Shown: in pieces, positions 9,283 through 16,759 of the stretch | How the letters are laid out: the number at the start of each line of letters is the position of its first letter | Numbering within the stretch: position 1 is the first letter of the stretch | NCBI GenBank assembly: GCA_036490795.1 | Contig: DASXDG010000165.1 | Coordinates: 1-64,000 of the forward strand | Reading direction: 5' to 3' | DNA from: JAFARZ01 sp036490795 | GTDB taxonomy: Bacteria; Actinomycetota; Actinomycetes; Streptosporangiales; Streptosporangiaceae | DNA: 64,000 nt | The notes under the pieces: model-generated | The model's database searches: none | Seen by the model: only the letters and a program-made list of their open reading frames with translations | Told to the model about the DNA's origin: nothing | Position numbers and translations under genes: made by a program

Positions 9283-9516
9283 ATGTCACTGACCCACTCG
9301 CCGAGCATGCACAGTAGCCTCATCGCACGCATCCCGGTCGTAACCGGCCGCGACCTCGCTGAGTGGTTCAGCCGCCTTGAATCCGGTCCCGCGTTCCTCC
9401 GTCGTGAAGAACGAGCTCATTGGCTAGCCGACGACGCCGGCATCTCCTGCGGCTACGCGCACGCCATCGTGCACGAGTACGAGATGCGCCGCCGGATCCG
9501 CCTCAGCGGCGCCTGA
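9283..9516 (+). CDS. DUF4287-like small protein
   Basis: The product has 77 residues. A GTG 6 bp upstream is in frame, but the ATG at 9283 follows GGAGG by 5 bp and is preferred. The core TGRDLAEWFSRLESGP and the segment HWLADDAGISCGYAHAIVHEYEMRRR match the short DUF4287 family common in actinobacteria, where the protein or domain has no settled function. No signal peptide is seen. Confidence 0.75.
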   Translation: MSLTHSPSMHSSLIARIPVVTGRDLAEWFSRLESGPAFLRREERAHWLADDAGISCGYAHAIVHEYEMRRRIRLSGA

Positions 9517-9668
9517 CCTTCCCCTCCTGTTCGGTCCCGTAGCGCGTCCGCTTGGCGGTAGCGCGCCTGCGCGTGCCGTGCGTGCCTGAAACCGCGCGGC
9601 GCCCGCACCGGGTTGGCGTGCGCCTGCCCAGGCGCGCCGTGCCCGCCTTCCCTCCCACGTCGGGTCGC

Positions 9669-9731
9669 GCCGTAGCGTGCCCGTCGGCCCGTCGTGCTTT
9701 AGCGTGCCCATCTCGCCGTAGCGTGCCCGTC
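9669..9731. repeat. Degenerate CGTAGCGTGCCCGTC repeats
   Basis: GCCGTAGCGTGCCCGTC occurs identically at 9669-9685 and 9715-9731, with a related TTTAGCGTGCCCATC copy at 9698-9712 and looser relatives near 9537 and 9555. Confidence 0.7.
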
Positions 9732-9861
9732 CGGTGGTGTCGATCATCTGCTGCCCCAGCACGCCGTTCCGGCGGCTCCTCCGGGCCTTGTCACCCGCTA
9801 TGTTGCTCCGTCACTCGTACTGGCGGGTAGAAGTGGCATTTGTCCCGGTATCCAGCAACAG

Positions 9862-9894
9862 AACGGGTGACACGACTACTTAACGGGTGACACG
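9862..9894. repeat. Direct repeat AACGGGTGACACG with 20-bp period
   Basis: The 13-mer is identical at 9862-9874 and 9882-9894. The 20-bp period puts both copies near the same DNA face, as in tandem operator sites. Confidence 0.7.
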
Positions 9895-10436
9895 GGTCGC
9901 GCGTGGGGGCCGCCAAAGGCGGGGACGGCGCCGTTCCGCGACCGCCGCCGAGATAAAGGGACTCGCACCGGGCCCTTTAATGGCGGCGTTTTCATTGCGT
10001 GCCGCGCGGGTGCATGCGAGCGGGGAACCGTCGCCCGTTTTGATCGAGATTGCCCTTTATATCGCCGGGCTACTATGCGGGTTGCCGCCTCGCCACGGCG
10101 AGTGCGATCGGCCCCTGAACTGGGATCGCGACGGTGCTGCACTTTTAATTGCACGTGCGTTTCACATGCGTTCCCTTGGATCGCTTCGCAGCCTTCAAGT
10201 CGCATTGCGTCCAATTGCGCACCAAATACGAGAAGGCCTCGGCCAGTTTCCGCGCCACCGTTCGCACCAGGGCCCGCACGCGCCGGACCAGCGCGAACAC
10301 GCTCGCAATGGTGCACGGACACGGCACCGGGGCCGTTGATCGGACTTGCGGGACGTCGTCCGCACAGGGTCTACGCAGCCGCTGAGCACGCGTCCGGGCT
10401 TCGGGCGCACTACCGGACAGGAGTGCGCCCGCGATC

Positions 10437-10513
10437 TGGTACCCCCGGTCGGAGTCGAACCGACACTGGGGACCCTTTTAGGGGGCCGGCCTCTTCCCTT
10501 GGGCTACGGGGGT
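10437..10513 (-). tRNA. tRNA-like gene, anticodon loop reads CCUAAAA (UAA), CCA encoded
   Basis: The 77-nt segment on the minus strand folds as a class I tRNA: a 7-bp acceptor stem ACCCCCG/CGGGGGT, discriminator A with genomic CCA, a 3-bp D stem, an anticodon stem GGCCC/GGGTC with one G-U pair, a 6-nt variable loop, and a 5-bp T arm with canonical TTCGACT loop. The only good anticodon stem gives loop CCUAAAA, so position 33 is C instead of the near-universal U and the anticodon reads UAA (Leu UUA codon). Yet there is no long variable arm as expected for tRNA-Leu. TATTAT at 10520-10525 (minus strand) gives a -10 box 6 bp before the mature 5' end. It may be a specialised tRNA, a tRNA-derived RNA or a decayed gene. 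Confidence 0.6.
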
Positions 10514-10643
10514 GAAGACATAATACCGCCCAAATAATTGCGTAACTACAAAGTGGCAGAGAATAGTTGCATTCAATCTTGCGCACTTTCGTATACAAAT
10601 TGCGGAGCGTAGTAATTGCTTGATCAACAACAGCGCTAAGTAA

Positions 10644-11522
10644 TCAGAGGCGATTAGCATGCGAAGTGGCACGCGTCAATACCGCGTCGAGCATTGCCGG
10701 CGTGACGCGCCCGGTGAATGTGTTCTGCTGACTCGGGTGGTAGCAGCCGAGCAGCAGCACAGGCGACCCGGTTTCGGAAGCCTTGACCAGCGGCACCTCG
10801 ACCCCGTGCCCGAACGCCGGCCTCGGCCTGGGCACTACGAACCCCGCCGAACGCAGCGCGGGCCACAGAGCCTGCCAGGCGAACCCGCCCAGGCAGACGA
10901 TCGAGCGCACGCTGTTCGCCACCATCGAGACCTCAGCCGCCAGCCACGGCTCACAGGTCGCGCGCTCGGCCGGAGTGGGCTTGTTGTCCGGTGGGGCGCA
11001 CCGCACGGCAGCCACCATGCGAGCGCCAATCAGCCGCTGACCGTCGTCCGCAGACACGCTGGTCGGCTGCGCCGCGAGCCCGCACCGGTACAGCGCCGCG
11101 TATAGGAAATCGCCGCTGCGGTCGCCCGTAAAGATCCGGCCGGTGCGGTTGCCGCCGTGAGCGGCGGGCGCGAGCCCGACGATCAGCACGTGCGGATCGT
11201 CCGCTCCCCAGCCGGGGATCGGCCGTCCCCAATATCGTTCGGCCATAAACGATTTACGCCGCCGCACGGTGAGTTCTTCGCGCCACGCGACCAGCCGCGG
11301 ACAGGCACGGCATACCGACTGCCGCGCGGTCAGCTCAGCCAGATTGGGCGCACTCGCCGCCAGTCCCACGACCTCTCGCGCGTCCCGGGCCACCGGCGTG
11401 TCCGGTCCGGCCGGATCCTGCGGCCAGCCCGTGCCCGGCGGAACAGGGCCAGAGGGCACAGGGCCACGCGGAACAGGGCCACGCGGAACAGGGCCAGGCG
11501 GGGTCGGGCTGGCCTGGTCCAC
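10644..11522 (-). CDS. Family 5 uracil-DNA glycosylase (UdgB type)
   Basis: The product has 292 residues. It excises uracil and related deaminated bases from DNA. Motif A, GLAPAAHGGNRTGRIF, and the C-terminal HPSQQNTFTGRVT are signatures of the UdgB family; Cys residues in VCRACPRL and near CYHPSQ fit the Fe-S cluster ligands known there. The first 35 residues are a low-complexity Gly-Pro-Val-Pro run encoded by a 15-bp tandem repeat, absent from the core family. The GTG start directly abuts the ppx stop (TAAGTG) and a GAGGA site lies just before it, so it is translationally coupled to ppx. Confidence 0.88.
   Translation of the reverse strand: MDQASPTPPGPVPRGPVPRGPVPSGPVPPGTGWPQDPAGPDTPVARDAREVVGLAASAPNLAELTARQSVCRACPRLVAWREELTVRRRKSFMAERYWGRPIPGWGADDPHVLIVGLAPAAHGGNRTGRIFTGDRSGDFLYAALYRCGLAAQPTSVSADDGQRLIGARMVAAVRCAPPDNKPTPAERATCEPWLAAEVSMVANSVRSIVCLGGFAWQALWPALRSAGFVVPRPRPAFGHGVEVPLVKASETGSPVLLLGCYHPSQQNTFTGRVTPAMLDAVLTRATSHANRL
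11440..11499. repeat. Four 15-bp units in the 5' end of the glycosylase gene
   Basis: Units of the type GGAACAGGGCCACGC run at 11440, 11455, 11470 and 11485. They encode repeated G-P-V-P-(R/S) on the minus strand. Confidence 0.85.
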
Positions 11523-12458
11523 TTACTCGTCCTCGGTCAGCGACCAGGCGATCCCGTCGAGGATGTCGTGCTCGCTCGCCAGCACCTCATCGAAACCGAA
11601 ACGACGCATGATGCGGTCGAGCACCAGCGCGCCGCCGCCGATCACGTCGACACGGCCGGGGTGCATGACCCCGATGACCGCGCGCTCGGCCCTGGTCTGG
11701 GCAAGCAGGGAGCTCGTGACCGTGTGCACGCCGGCCGCGGACACTTTGGCGTGGTGAATCCTCGCGGAGTCGTACTCGGGCAGGCCGAGTGCGATCGCCA
11801 CCACGGTGGCGACCGATCCCGCCAGACCGACCAGCGTCTGCGCTTCCCCGGCCGGTACCACCCGCGCCGCCGCGTCGAGAGCGGTGTCGATATCGGCGGT
11901 GGCGGCGGCCAGCTCGCGTTCATCCGGCGGGTCGCCGTGCAAGTGCCGTTCGGTCATCCGTACGCAGCCGATGTTGACCGAGATCGCCCGCGGCGACCGG
12001 TCGCCGGGGACACCGAGCACCAGCTCCGTGGAACCGCCGCCGATGTCGGCGACCAGGTAAGGAGCACCGTTGGTGTCCAGCTCCGCTGTCGCCCCCGCGA
12101 AAGAGAGCCGTGCCTCGGCGTCGCCGGTCAGCACGTCGGGCGCCACCCCGAGCACCTCCTTGACCCGCCGCACGAAGTCGGCCGAGTTCTCCGCGTCACG
12201 CGTCGCGCTGGTCGCCACCATGGCGACGGGGCCGGCGCCGGTCGTCGCGATGACGTCCGCGTAATCGCTAAGCACGGCCGTCATCCGGTCCAGGGCCTCA
12301 GGTGCGAGGCGGCCGGTCCTGTCCACCCCCTGGCCCAGCCTGATGATCTCCATGCGGCGCGACACATCGGTAAGCCGGTGCTCAGCAGTGTCCACATCGG
12401 CGACCAGGAGCCGCAGTGAGTTCGTCCCGCAGTCCACCGCGGCAACGCGCTGCTTCAT
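11523..12458 (-). CDS. ppx: Ppx/GppA exopolyphosphatase family protein
   Basis: The product has 311 residues from the ATG at 12458, chosen because GGAGGG precedes it and the next residues KQRVAAVDCGTNSLRLLV are the conserved beginning of the sugar-kinase-like ATPase fold. The second phosphate-binding motif is VADIGGGSTELVLG. The family hydrolyses polyphosphate or pppGpp; the short actinobacterial form often has low polyphosphatase activity. Its ATG overlaps the DUF501 stop (ATGA), and the uracil-DNA glycosylase follows directly. Confidence 0.92.
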   Translation of the reverse strand: MKQRVAAVDCGTNSLRLLVADVDTAEHRLTDVSRRMEIIRLGQGVDRTGRLAPEALDRMTAVLSDYADVIATTGAGPVAMVATSATRDAENSADFVRRVKEVLGVAPDVLTGDAEARLSFAGATAELDTNGAPYLVADIGGGSTELVLGVPGDRSPRAISVNIGCVRMTERHLHGDPPDERELAAATADIDTALDAAARVVPAGEAQTLVGLAGSVATVVAIALGLPEYDSARIHHAKVSAAGVHTVTSSLLAQTRAERAVIGVMHPGRVDVIGGGALVLDRIMRRFGFDEVLASEHDILDGIAWSLTEDE

Positions 12459-12967
12459 GATCCCTCCACGGTGACGCACGGACCGTCGGTCCACCATTGG
12501 CCGATGGCGTCGAGTGCCTCGCGGCCGAATGGGTTGACGCCGCGACCACCGGTCGCGAGCTCGTGGGCGGCGAGGGCGTGCAGGCACTTAACCCGGTCAG
12601 GCATGCCGCCCGCCGACTGCGTGCCGGACGGCAGCGGTTCGGCTCCCGCATCAGCGGCCGCGACGTCCCGCCGCGCCAGGTAGTCCTCGTGCGCGGTCTG
12701 GTAACGCTGCCGCAGCCCATCATCGTCGGCTAGCCGTGCGGTCATATCCCGCATCAGGCCGCCTGCTTCCAGCTTGCTGACCGCGGCGGCCGCCCTCGGG
12801 CAGGTCAGGTAATAGAGCGTGGGGAAGGGGGCGCCATCGGGCAGCCGCGGTGCCGTTTGCACCACATCGGGCAGCCCGCACGGGCAGCGATGGGCGACGC
12901 TCATCTGACCACGCGGAACACGGCCGAGCTGAGCGGCAACCGCCGCCTCATCGCGGGGCGCGATCAC
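12455..12967 (-). CDS. DUF501 protein
   Basis: The product has 170 residues from the GTG at 12967, whose bases overlap the stop of the septum-initiator gene (GTGA). The segment VAHRCPCGLPDVVQTAPRL and the PTLYYLTCPRA box are typical of DUF501. The C-terminal stretch RVKCLHALAAHELATGG with NPFGREALDAIG is also diagnostic. Two Cys in CPC and two further Cys may bind metal. The function is unknown, but the gene is nearly always placed between divIC-like and ppx genes in actinobacteria, as here. Confidence 0.88.
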   Translation of the reverse strand: MIAPRDEAAVAAQLGRVPRGQMSVAHRCPCGLPDVVQTAPRLPDGAPFPTLYYLTCPRAAAAVSKLEAGGLMRDMTARLADDDGLRQRYQTAHEDYLARRDVAAADAGAEPLPSGTQSAGGMPDRVKCLHALAAHELATGGRGVNPFGREALDAIGQWWTDGPCVTVEGS

Positions 12968-13503
12968 CGCGTGCCGCTCCCGGCAGACGCGCTGCTCGCG
13001 GCGGCCGGCCTGGTCCGGGCGCCTGCCGACCGGGTAGCACCGGCCGACCGGGTAGCACCGGCCGACGGCGTGGCGCCGGGGTGTGCGGCCGGGCTGCTCG
13101 CCGGGGCGACGGCGGGCGTGGTGTCCGACTGCTGCACCGAGTGCCACAGCTTGGAGTACCACGGCGCCGACACCGGCTGCGCCTGCTTTGGCACGCCGAT
13201 GACCGACTGGCCGCTCTCGATGACATAGCACTGGGCGGCGGGCAGGCACATGTGCAGCTCCTGCTCGGCCATCTGCTCGATGTACACGGGGTTGGAGTAC
13301 ATGTCGCGTTTGGCAATCAGGCTCTTGACCTGTGCTTGCATCATCTGCTGTTCCGCGACGAGCTCGTCGATCTGCCGCCGCTGGGCGATGTACTCCCGCA
13401 CGGGGTAGGCGAGGCTCAGCGCGATCGCACAGATGACGACAGCGAGCACCGCAGCCCGGCTAGTAAGCCGGGTTGTCCTTGGAACAGCCGCCGGCGGGGC
13501 CAT
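12964..13503 (-). CDS. Septum formation initiator (FtsB/DivIC-like) membrane protein
   Basis: The product has 179 residues. A short basic N-terminus is followed by a transmembrane helix at about 17-34, then a coiled coil (YIAQRRQIDELVAEQQMMQAQ) and the YIEQMAEQELHMC segment of the FtsB/DivIC fold. It bridges the divisome outside the membrane. The tail is Ser/Ala/Thr-rich with an 18-bp DNA repeat. The start ATG overlaps the eno stop by one base (TAATG), and the order eno / septum initiator / DUF501 / ppx is conserved in actinobacteria. Confidence 0.85.
   Translation of the reverse strand: MAPPAAVPRTTRLTSRAAVLAVVICAIALSLAYPVREYIAQRRQIDELVAEQQMMQAQVKSLIAKRDMYSNPVYIEQMAEQELHMCLPAAQCYVIESGQSVIGVPKQAQPVSAPWYSKLWHSVQQSDTTPAVAPASSPAAHPGATPSAGATRSAGATRSAGARTRPAAASSASAGSGTR
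13028..13063. repeat. Two 18-bp units in the septum initiator tail
   Basis: GACCGGGTAGCACCGGCC is present identically at 13028-13045 and 13046-13063, encoding a repeated S-A-G-A-T-R hexapeptide on the minus strand. Confidence 0.85.
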
Positions 13504-14789
13504 TAACCCTTGCTGGCGTCGAACCGCGGATACGCGTCCGCACCCGCGTACCTCGCCGCATCACCGAGGAGCTCCTCGATCCGCAGCAACTGGTTGTACT
13601 TGGCCACGCGCTCGCCTCGGGCCGGGGCGCCGGTCTTGATCTGGCCCGAGTTGACCGCGACCGCCAGGTCGGCGATCGTGCTGTCATCGGTCTCACCAGA
13701 ACGGTGACTGATCACCGTGGTGTAGCCGGACCGCTGGGCGAGTGATATCGCGTCGAGCGTCTCGGTCACCGTGCCGATCTGGTTCAGCTTGACCAGCAGC
13801 GAGTTCGCGGCCTTGTTCTCGATGCCACGGCGCAGCCGCACCGGGTTGGTGACGAAGAGGTCATCGCCGACGATCTGCACCCGGTCCCCGACGCTGGCCG
13901 TCATCTGCTGCCAGCCGTCCCAGTCCTCTTCCGCGAGCGGGTCTTCAAGCGAAACGATCGGATAGGCGTTCAGCCAGTCGGAGTAGATGCCGGACATCTC
14001 GGCGGCGGTCCGCGGCTGGCCGTCGAAGGTGTAGCTCCCGTCGCTGTAGAACTCAGACGCTGCCGCGTCCACCGCGAGCGCGATGTCCTGGCCGGGAGTG
14101 AAGCCTGCCTTGCCGATCGCCTCGACGATCAGGTCAAGGGCCGCCCTGTTGTGCTCCAGGTCGGGGGCGAATCCGCCTTCGTCGCCCACGCCCGTGGACA
14201 GTCCGCGCTGCTTGATAACGGACTTCAGCGCCTGGTAGGTCTCCGCACCCCAGCGCACCGCCTCGCTGTACGTGGCGGCGCCAATCGGGGTGATCATGAA
14301 CTCCTGGATGTCCACGTTGTTGTCCGCGTGGGCACCACCGTTCAGGATGTTCATCAGCGGAACGGGCAGCAGGTACGCGTTCGGACCGCCGAGATAGCGG
14401 AACAGGGGCAGGCCGCTCGAATCGGCCGCGGCACGCGCCACGGCGATGCTCACCCCGACGATGGCGTTGGCGCCGAGCCGTGACTTGTCCGGCGTCCGGT
14501 CGAGATCGATCAGCGCCTGGTCGACCAGCCGCTGGTCGTCGGCCTCGTGGCCGAGCAGTTCCGGCTGGATCTCGTCGATGACGGCCTGGACGGCACGGCC
14601 CACAGCCTTGCCACCGTACTCACTGCCGCCGTCTCTGACCTCAACAGCCTCGAAGGCACCGGTCGACGCGCCGCTTGGCACACCGGCACGCCCCACAGTC
14701 CCGTCGTCGAGGGCAACCTCTACCTCAAGAGTTGGGTTTCCCCGGGAATCCAGGATCTGCCTGGCATGAATCGCTTCGATGGAGGCCAC
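13503..14789 (-). CDS. eno: Enolase
   Basis: The product has 428 residues and converts 2-phosphoglycerate to phosphoenolpyruvate in glycolysis. The N terminus ASIEAIHARQILDSRGNP is the conserved beginning, so the GTG at 14789 with an upstream AAGGAG site is secure. Catalytic elements are visible: the EEDWDGW segment, LLVKLNQIGT with the catalytic Lys, and SHRSGET. It is likely the first gene of the run into the septum-initiator gene. Confidence 0.97.
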   Translation of the reverse strand: MASIEAIHARQILDSRGNPTLEVEVALDDGTVGRAGVPSGASTGAFEAVEVRDGGSEYGGKAVGRAVQAVIDEIQPELLGHEADDQRLVDQALIDLDRTPDKSRLGANAIVGVSIAVARAAADSSGLPLFRYLGGPNAYLLPVPLMNILNGGAHADNNVDIQEFMITPIGAATYSEAVRWGAETYQALKSVIKQRGLSTGVGDEGGFAPDLEHNRAALDLIVEAIGKAGFTPGQDIALAVDAAASEFYSDGSYTFDGQPRTAAEMSGIYSDWLNAYPIVSLEDPLAEEDWDGWQQMTASVGDRVQIVGDDLFVTNPVRLRRGIENKAANSLLVKLNQIGTVTETLDAISLAQRSGYTTVISHRSGETDDSTIADLAVAVNSGQIKTGAPARGERVAKYNQLLRIEELLGDAARYAGADAYPRFDASKG

Positions 14790-15730
14790 CGCCGGCTCCT
14801 TGCCTGTGTATGTACCGCTGTCTCAACCGCGCGCATGTCTCGGGCCGAACCCACGCGCTCTCCCGCAGAAGAGCCTAGTAGAGCCTTCACGGTACGACGC
14901 ACGGGCCACGCCGTCCCAGATGTGGAATTGCCGGATTGCCGCCCACCTGACCGCTCCACGGCGGACCCTGACCGCTCCACGGCGGGCGCTGACCGCTCGA
15001 CAACGGACGCTGACCGCCGCACGGCGGACGCCGAACGCTGCACCGCGGAAGGCCGGACGACCTGCGCCGCCTGCCACCCGTGCGCGCACTCACCGGCGCG
15101 GACTCCCTCGGGCCGGACGTGACGGTGGGCCCAGCCGGTGCCTGCGGGCTCCGCGTGGCCAGGAAACAAGGTTCCCTTCGGACGCGGTGCGCCGGGGGCG
15201 GCCGCCGCCTGCTCGGCGGAGAAGGGCCTTGCCGAACCCGGGGCGCTCGCGGTGGGCGGCACGGACCGGGCAGAAAGCGGTGCCGCCGAAAGCGGGACCA
15301 CCGTAACGGAGGGGGCGGCGGTCGCTGTCGCGACCGTGCCTGGCGTCCGGTATGCCGCGGCGACCGCGTGGTGACGCGGCGCGATGGCGCGGGCGCATTC
15401 AGGGCTGGCCGCTACCCGCGGGGCGGTGCCGCTGCTACCGGTCGCGCCATGCTGACCAGCCGGAGTGCCGCTGGAGATACCGCTGCGGCTGACCCCGTCC
15501 GAGGGAACGGGACTGACGCTGGTGGGCGGAGTAATCCGCGCCCATGCCTGGGCGGCCGCCTGCTCCGCGGCGATTCCCACGTAGGGCGCGGGCACCCGGA
15601 CCTGTGCGATTTCCCGCGATCGCGTCGCACCGGCGGCATTCCACGCATATGCGAGCAGGACTCCAACGGCAACCGGGGCGATCGCTGAGACAAGCCCGGC
15701 TCCGCCTTTTTTTCCCAGCCGTTGACGCAC
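14720..15730 (-). CDS. Ala/Ser-rich exported or membrane-anchored protein, frame doubtful at the 3' end
   Basis: A GTG at 15730 is preceded by GGGGGATAAAG. The first 60 residues look real: a basic start (RQRLGKKGG), a hydrophobic segment at about 12-30, then PYVGIAAEQAAAQAWARITPPT. The remainder is low complexity, and the frame runs 70 bp into eno, which is unusual for a genuine overlap. The region 14949-15053 is a 21-bp tandem array readable in all frames. In another minus frame an open stretch ends at 14823, just before eno, so an indel within this gene is possible. No domain is recognised; only the N-terminal half is credible. Confidence 0.4.
   Translation of the reverse strand: MRQRLGKKGGAGLVSAIAPVAVGVLLAYAWNAAGATRSREIAQVRVPAPYVGIAAEQAAAQAWARITPPTSVSPVPSDGVSRSGISSGTPAGQHGATGSSGTAPRVAASPECARAIAPRHHAVAAAYRTPGTVATATAAPSVTVVPLSAAPLSARSVPPTASAPGSARPFSAEQAAAAPGAPRPKGTLFPGHAEPAGTGWAHRHVRPEGVRAGECAHGWQAAQVVRPSAVQRSASAVRRSASVVERSAPAVERSGSAVERSGGRQSGNSTSGTAWPVRRTVKALLGSSAGERVGSARDMRAVETAVHTQARSRRWPPSKRFMPGRSWIPGETQLLR
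14949..15053. repeat. Five 21-bp tandem units upstream of eno
   Basis: Units begin at 14949, 14970, 14991, 15012 and 15033 with the core GACCGCTCCACGGCGG. The copies nearest eno are almost identical and the distal ones have diverged. Confidence 0.9.
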
Positions 15731-15903
15731 CTTTATCCCCCAGTGCCCGATAACGCTTCAGCGCACGAAGAGTGAGGGTACCAGCCCCCCGCCAACCGGC
15801 TGCCGTCGTTCACATCAGGGGAGCCTACCCTGTATATGACCAGCTAGTCACTTGAAGTATCAAAATGACTACCTACAGCCAATCATTACCGCTGGCGTAT
15901 GGA

Positions 15904-16476
15904 TCAGCAGCCTCGGTGCACGATCAGTGCCTTGATCAGCGCGCCCCACTGATAGGCGATCTGATAGGGCCAGTCGGCAGCGGCAAGCGGAACGGTAACC
16001 ACGTACACGGAACCGTTGAAGCAGCGCCCCACGAGCACCCTTGCGCGCGTGTCCTGCGCGGTGGAGGTCACCAGAACAACCGACGTCCAATGGTATTTCT
16101 TGGCCAGCCGACCGGTGAACTCCGCCTCGCCGCGGGTGTTCTCAGGATCTGGGTAGAAGCAGATGAGCTTCACACCCGCCATCGGGGGTGCGCAGGATCC
16201 TGAATGGCCACTCCAGTCTCGCGAGATAACTAGCACCTTCGCACGGTGCTCCTCGGCGAGGCGCAGCGCCACGGGCGGGCGGTCACCGGGACCCGCGAGC
16301 ATCACGATCGCGCTGACCCGCGCGGGCATCCCCTGGGCGGGCCACACGAAGAGCCGCACGGTTACCACGGCAAAGACCAGCACTGTGCTGATGACAACCA
16401 CGAGCACGGTACGCCACCGGTGGCGACGGAATGGACGTGGCTCGACTGCGTCTTCGCGGCTCCTGCGGAGCTTCAT
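15904..16476 (-). CDS. YdcF/DUF218-family membrane protein
   Basis: The product has 190 residues. After a basic N-terminus (RPFRRHRWR) comes one transmembrane helix at about 23-43. The remaining domain has the DUF218 pattern: AIVMLAGPGDRPPVALRLAEE, KVLVISRDW, ENTRGEAEFTGRLAKKY, and SVVLVTSTAQDTRARVLVGRCF. Members such as SanA/ElyC are linked to envelope barrier function and lipid-carrier metabolism. The DUF218 domain should face outwards. Its position near a surface-polysaccharide locus is suggestive but not proof. Confidence 0.8.
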   Translation of the reverse strand: MKLRRSREDAVEPRPFRRHRWRTVLVVVISTVLVFAVVTVRLFVWPAQGMPARVSAIVMLAGPGDRPPVALRLAEEHRAKVLVISRDWSGHSGSCAPPMAGVKLICFYPDPENTRGEAEFTGRLAKKYHWTSVVLVTSTAQDTRARVLVGRCFNGSVYVVTVPLAAADWPYQIAYQWGALIKALIVHRGC

Positions 16477-16691
16477 GCGCAGCCGCCCCGCCGAGCAGAA
16501 ACCTTTGCCGGCCGGAACCAGCCTGGTCGCGGTTTTATACGGCGCATGAGGCGACAGGTGTCAACACGGACTCCAATGTTCACCGAACGGATTATCGTGA
16601 TCGCGACACCGGCAAGACTGCGGTCGTCGCACATGAATAACTGGGCTTCGACTCGCCGCGCGAAGTTATCGTCTTAACGCCGATTGATGAC

Positions 16692-16707
16692 CGCCTCACA
16701 CGAGGCG
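16692..16707 (-). terminator. Small hairpin downstream of the double-anchored protein gene
   Basis: CGCCTC - ACAC - GAGGCG forms a 6-bp stem with a 4-nt loop about 50 bp past the stop at 16760. There is no T run, as is common in high-GC actinobacteria. Confidence 0.4.
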
Positions 16708-16759
16708 AAGGCGCCCGTTCGTTGCCATCTAGCCATAGCCTTCGCCCATGTCTCATATG

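Larger units (their letters stand above)
9517..10436. other. 0.9-kb intergenic region without a convincing gene
   Basis: Several overlapping frames are open on both strands, but none has a plausible ribosome binding site, codon bias or recognisable domain. The left part carries degenerate copies of a 15-17 bp unit (9669-9731) and a 13-bp direct repeat (9862-9894). The stretch from about 10090 to 10330 has visibly more A+T than its surroundings. It could hold an unannotated RNA or a decayed gene. Confidence 0.5.

Noticed and set aside
9876..10322. 148-codon minus-strand frame in the 0.9-kb gap
   Set aside because: No ribosome binding site, no domain, and equally long frames exist on the other strand at the same place.
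14949..15053. Possible CRISPR array
   Set aside because: The units are directly adjacent 21-bp tandem repeats without unique spacers, so this is a minisatellite; no cas genes occur.
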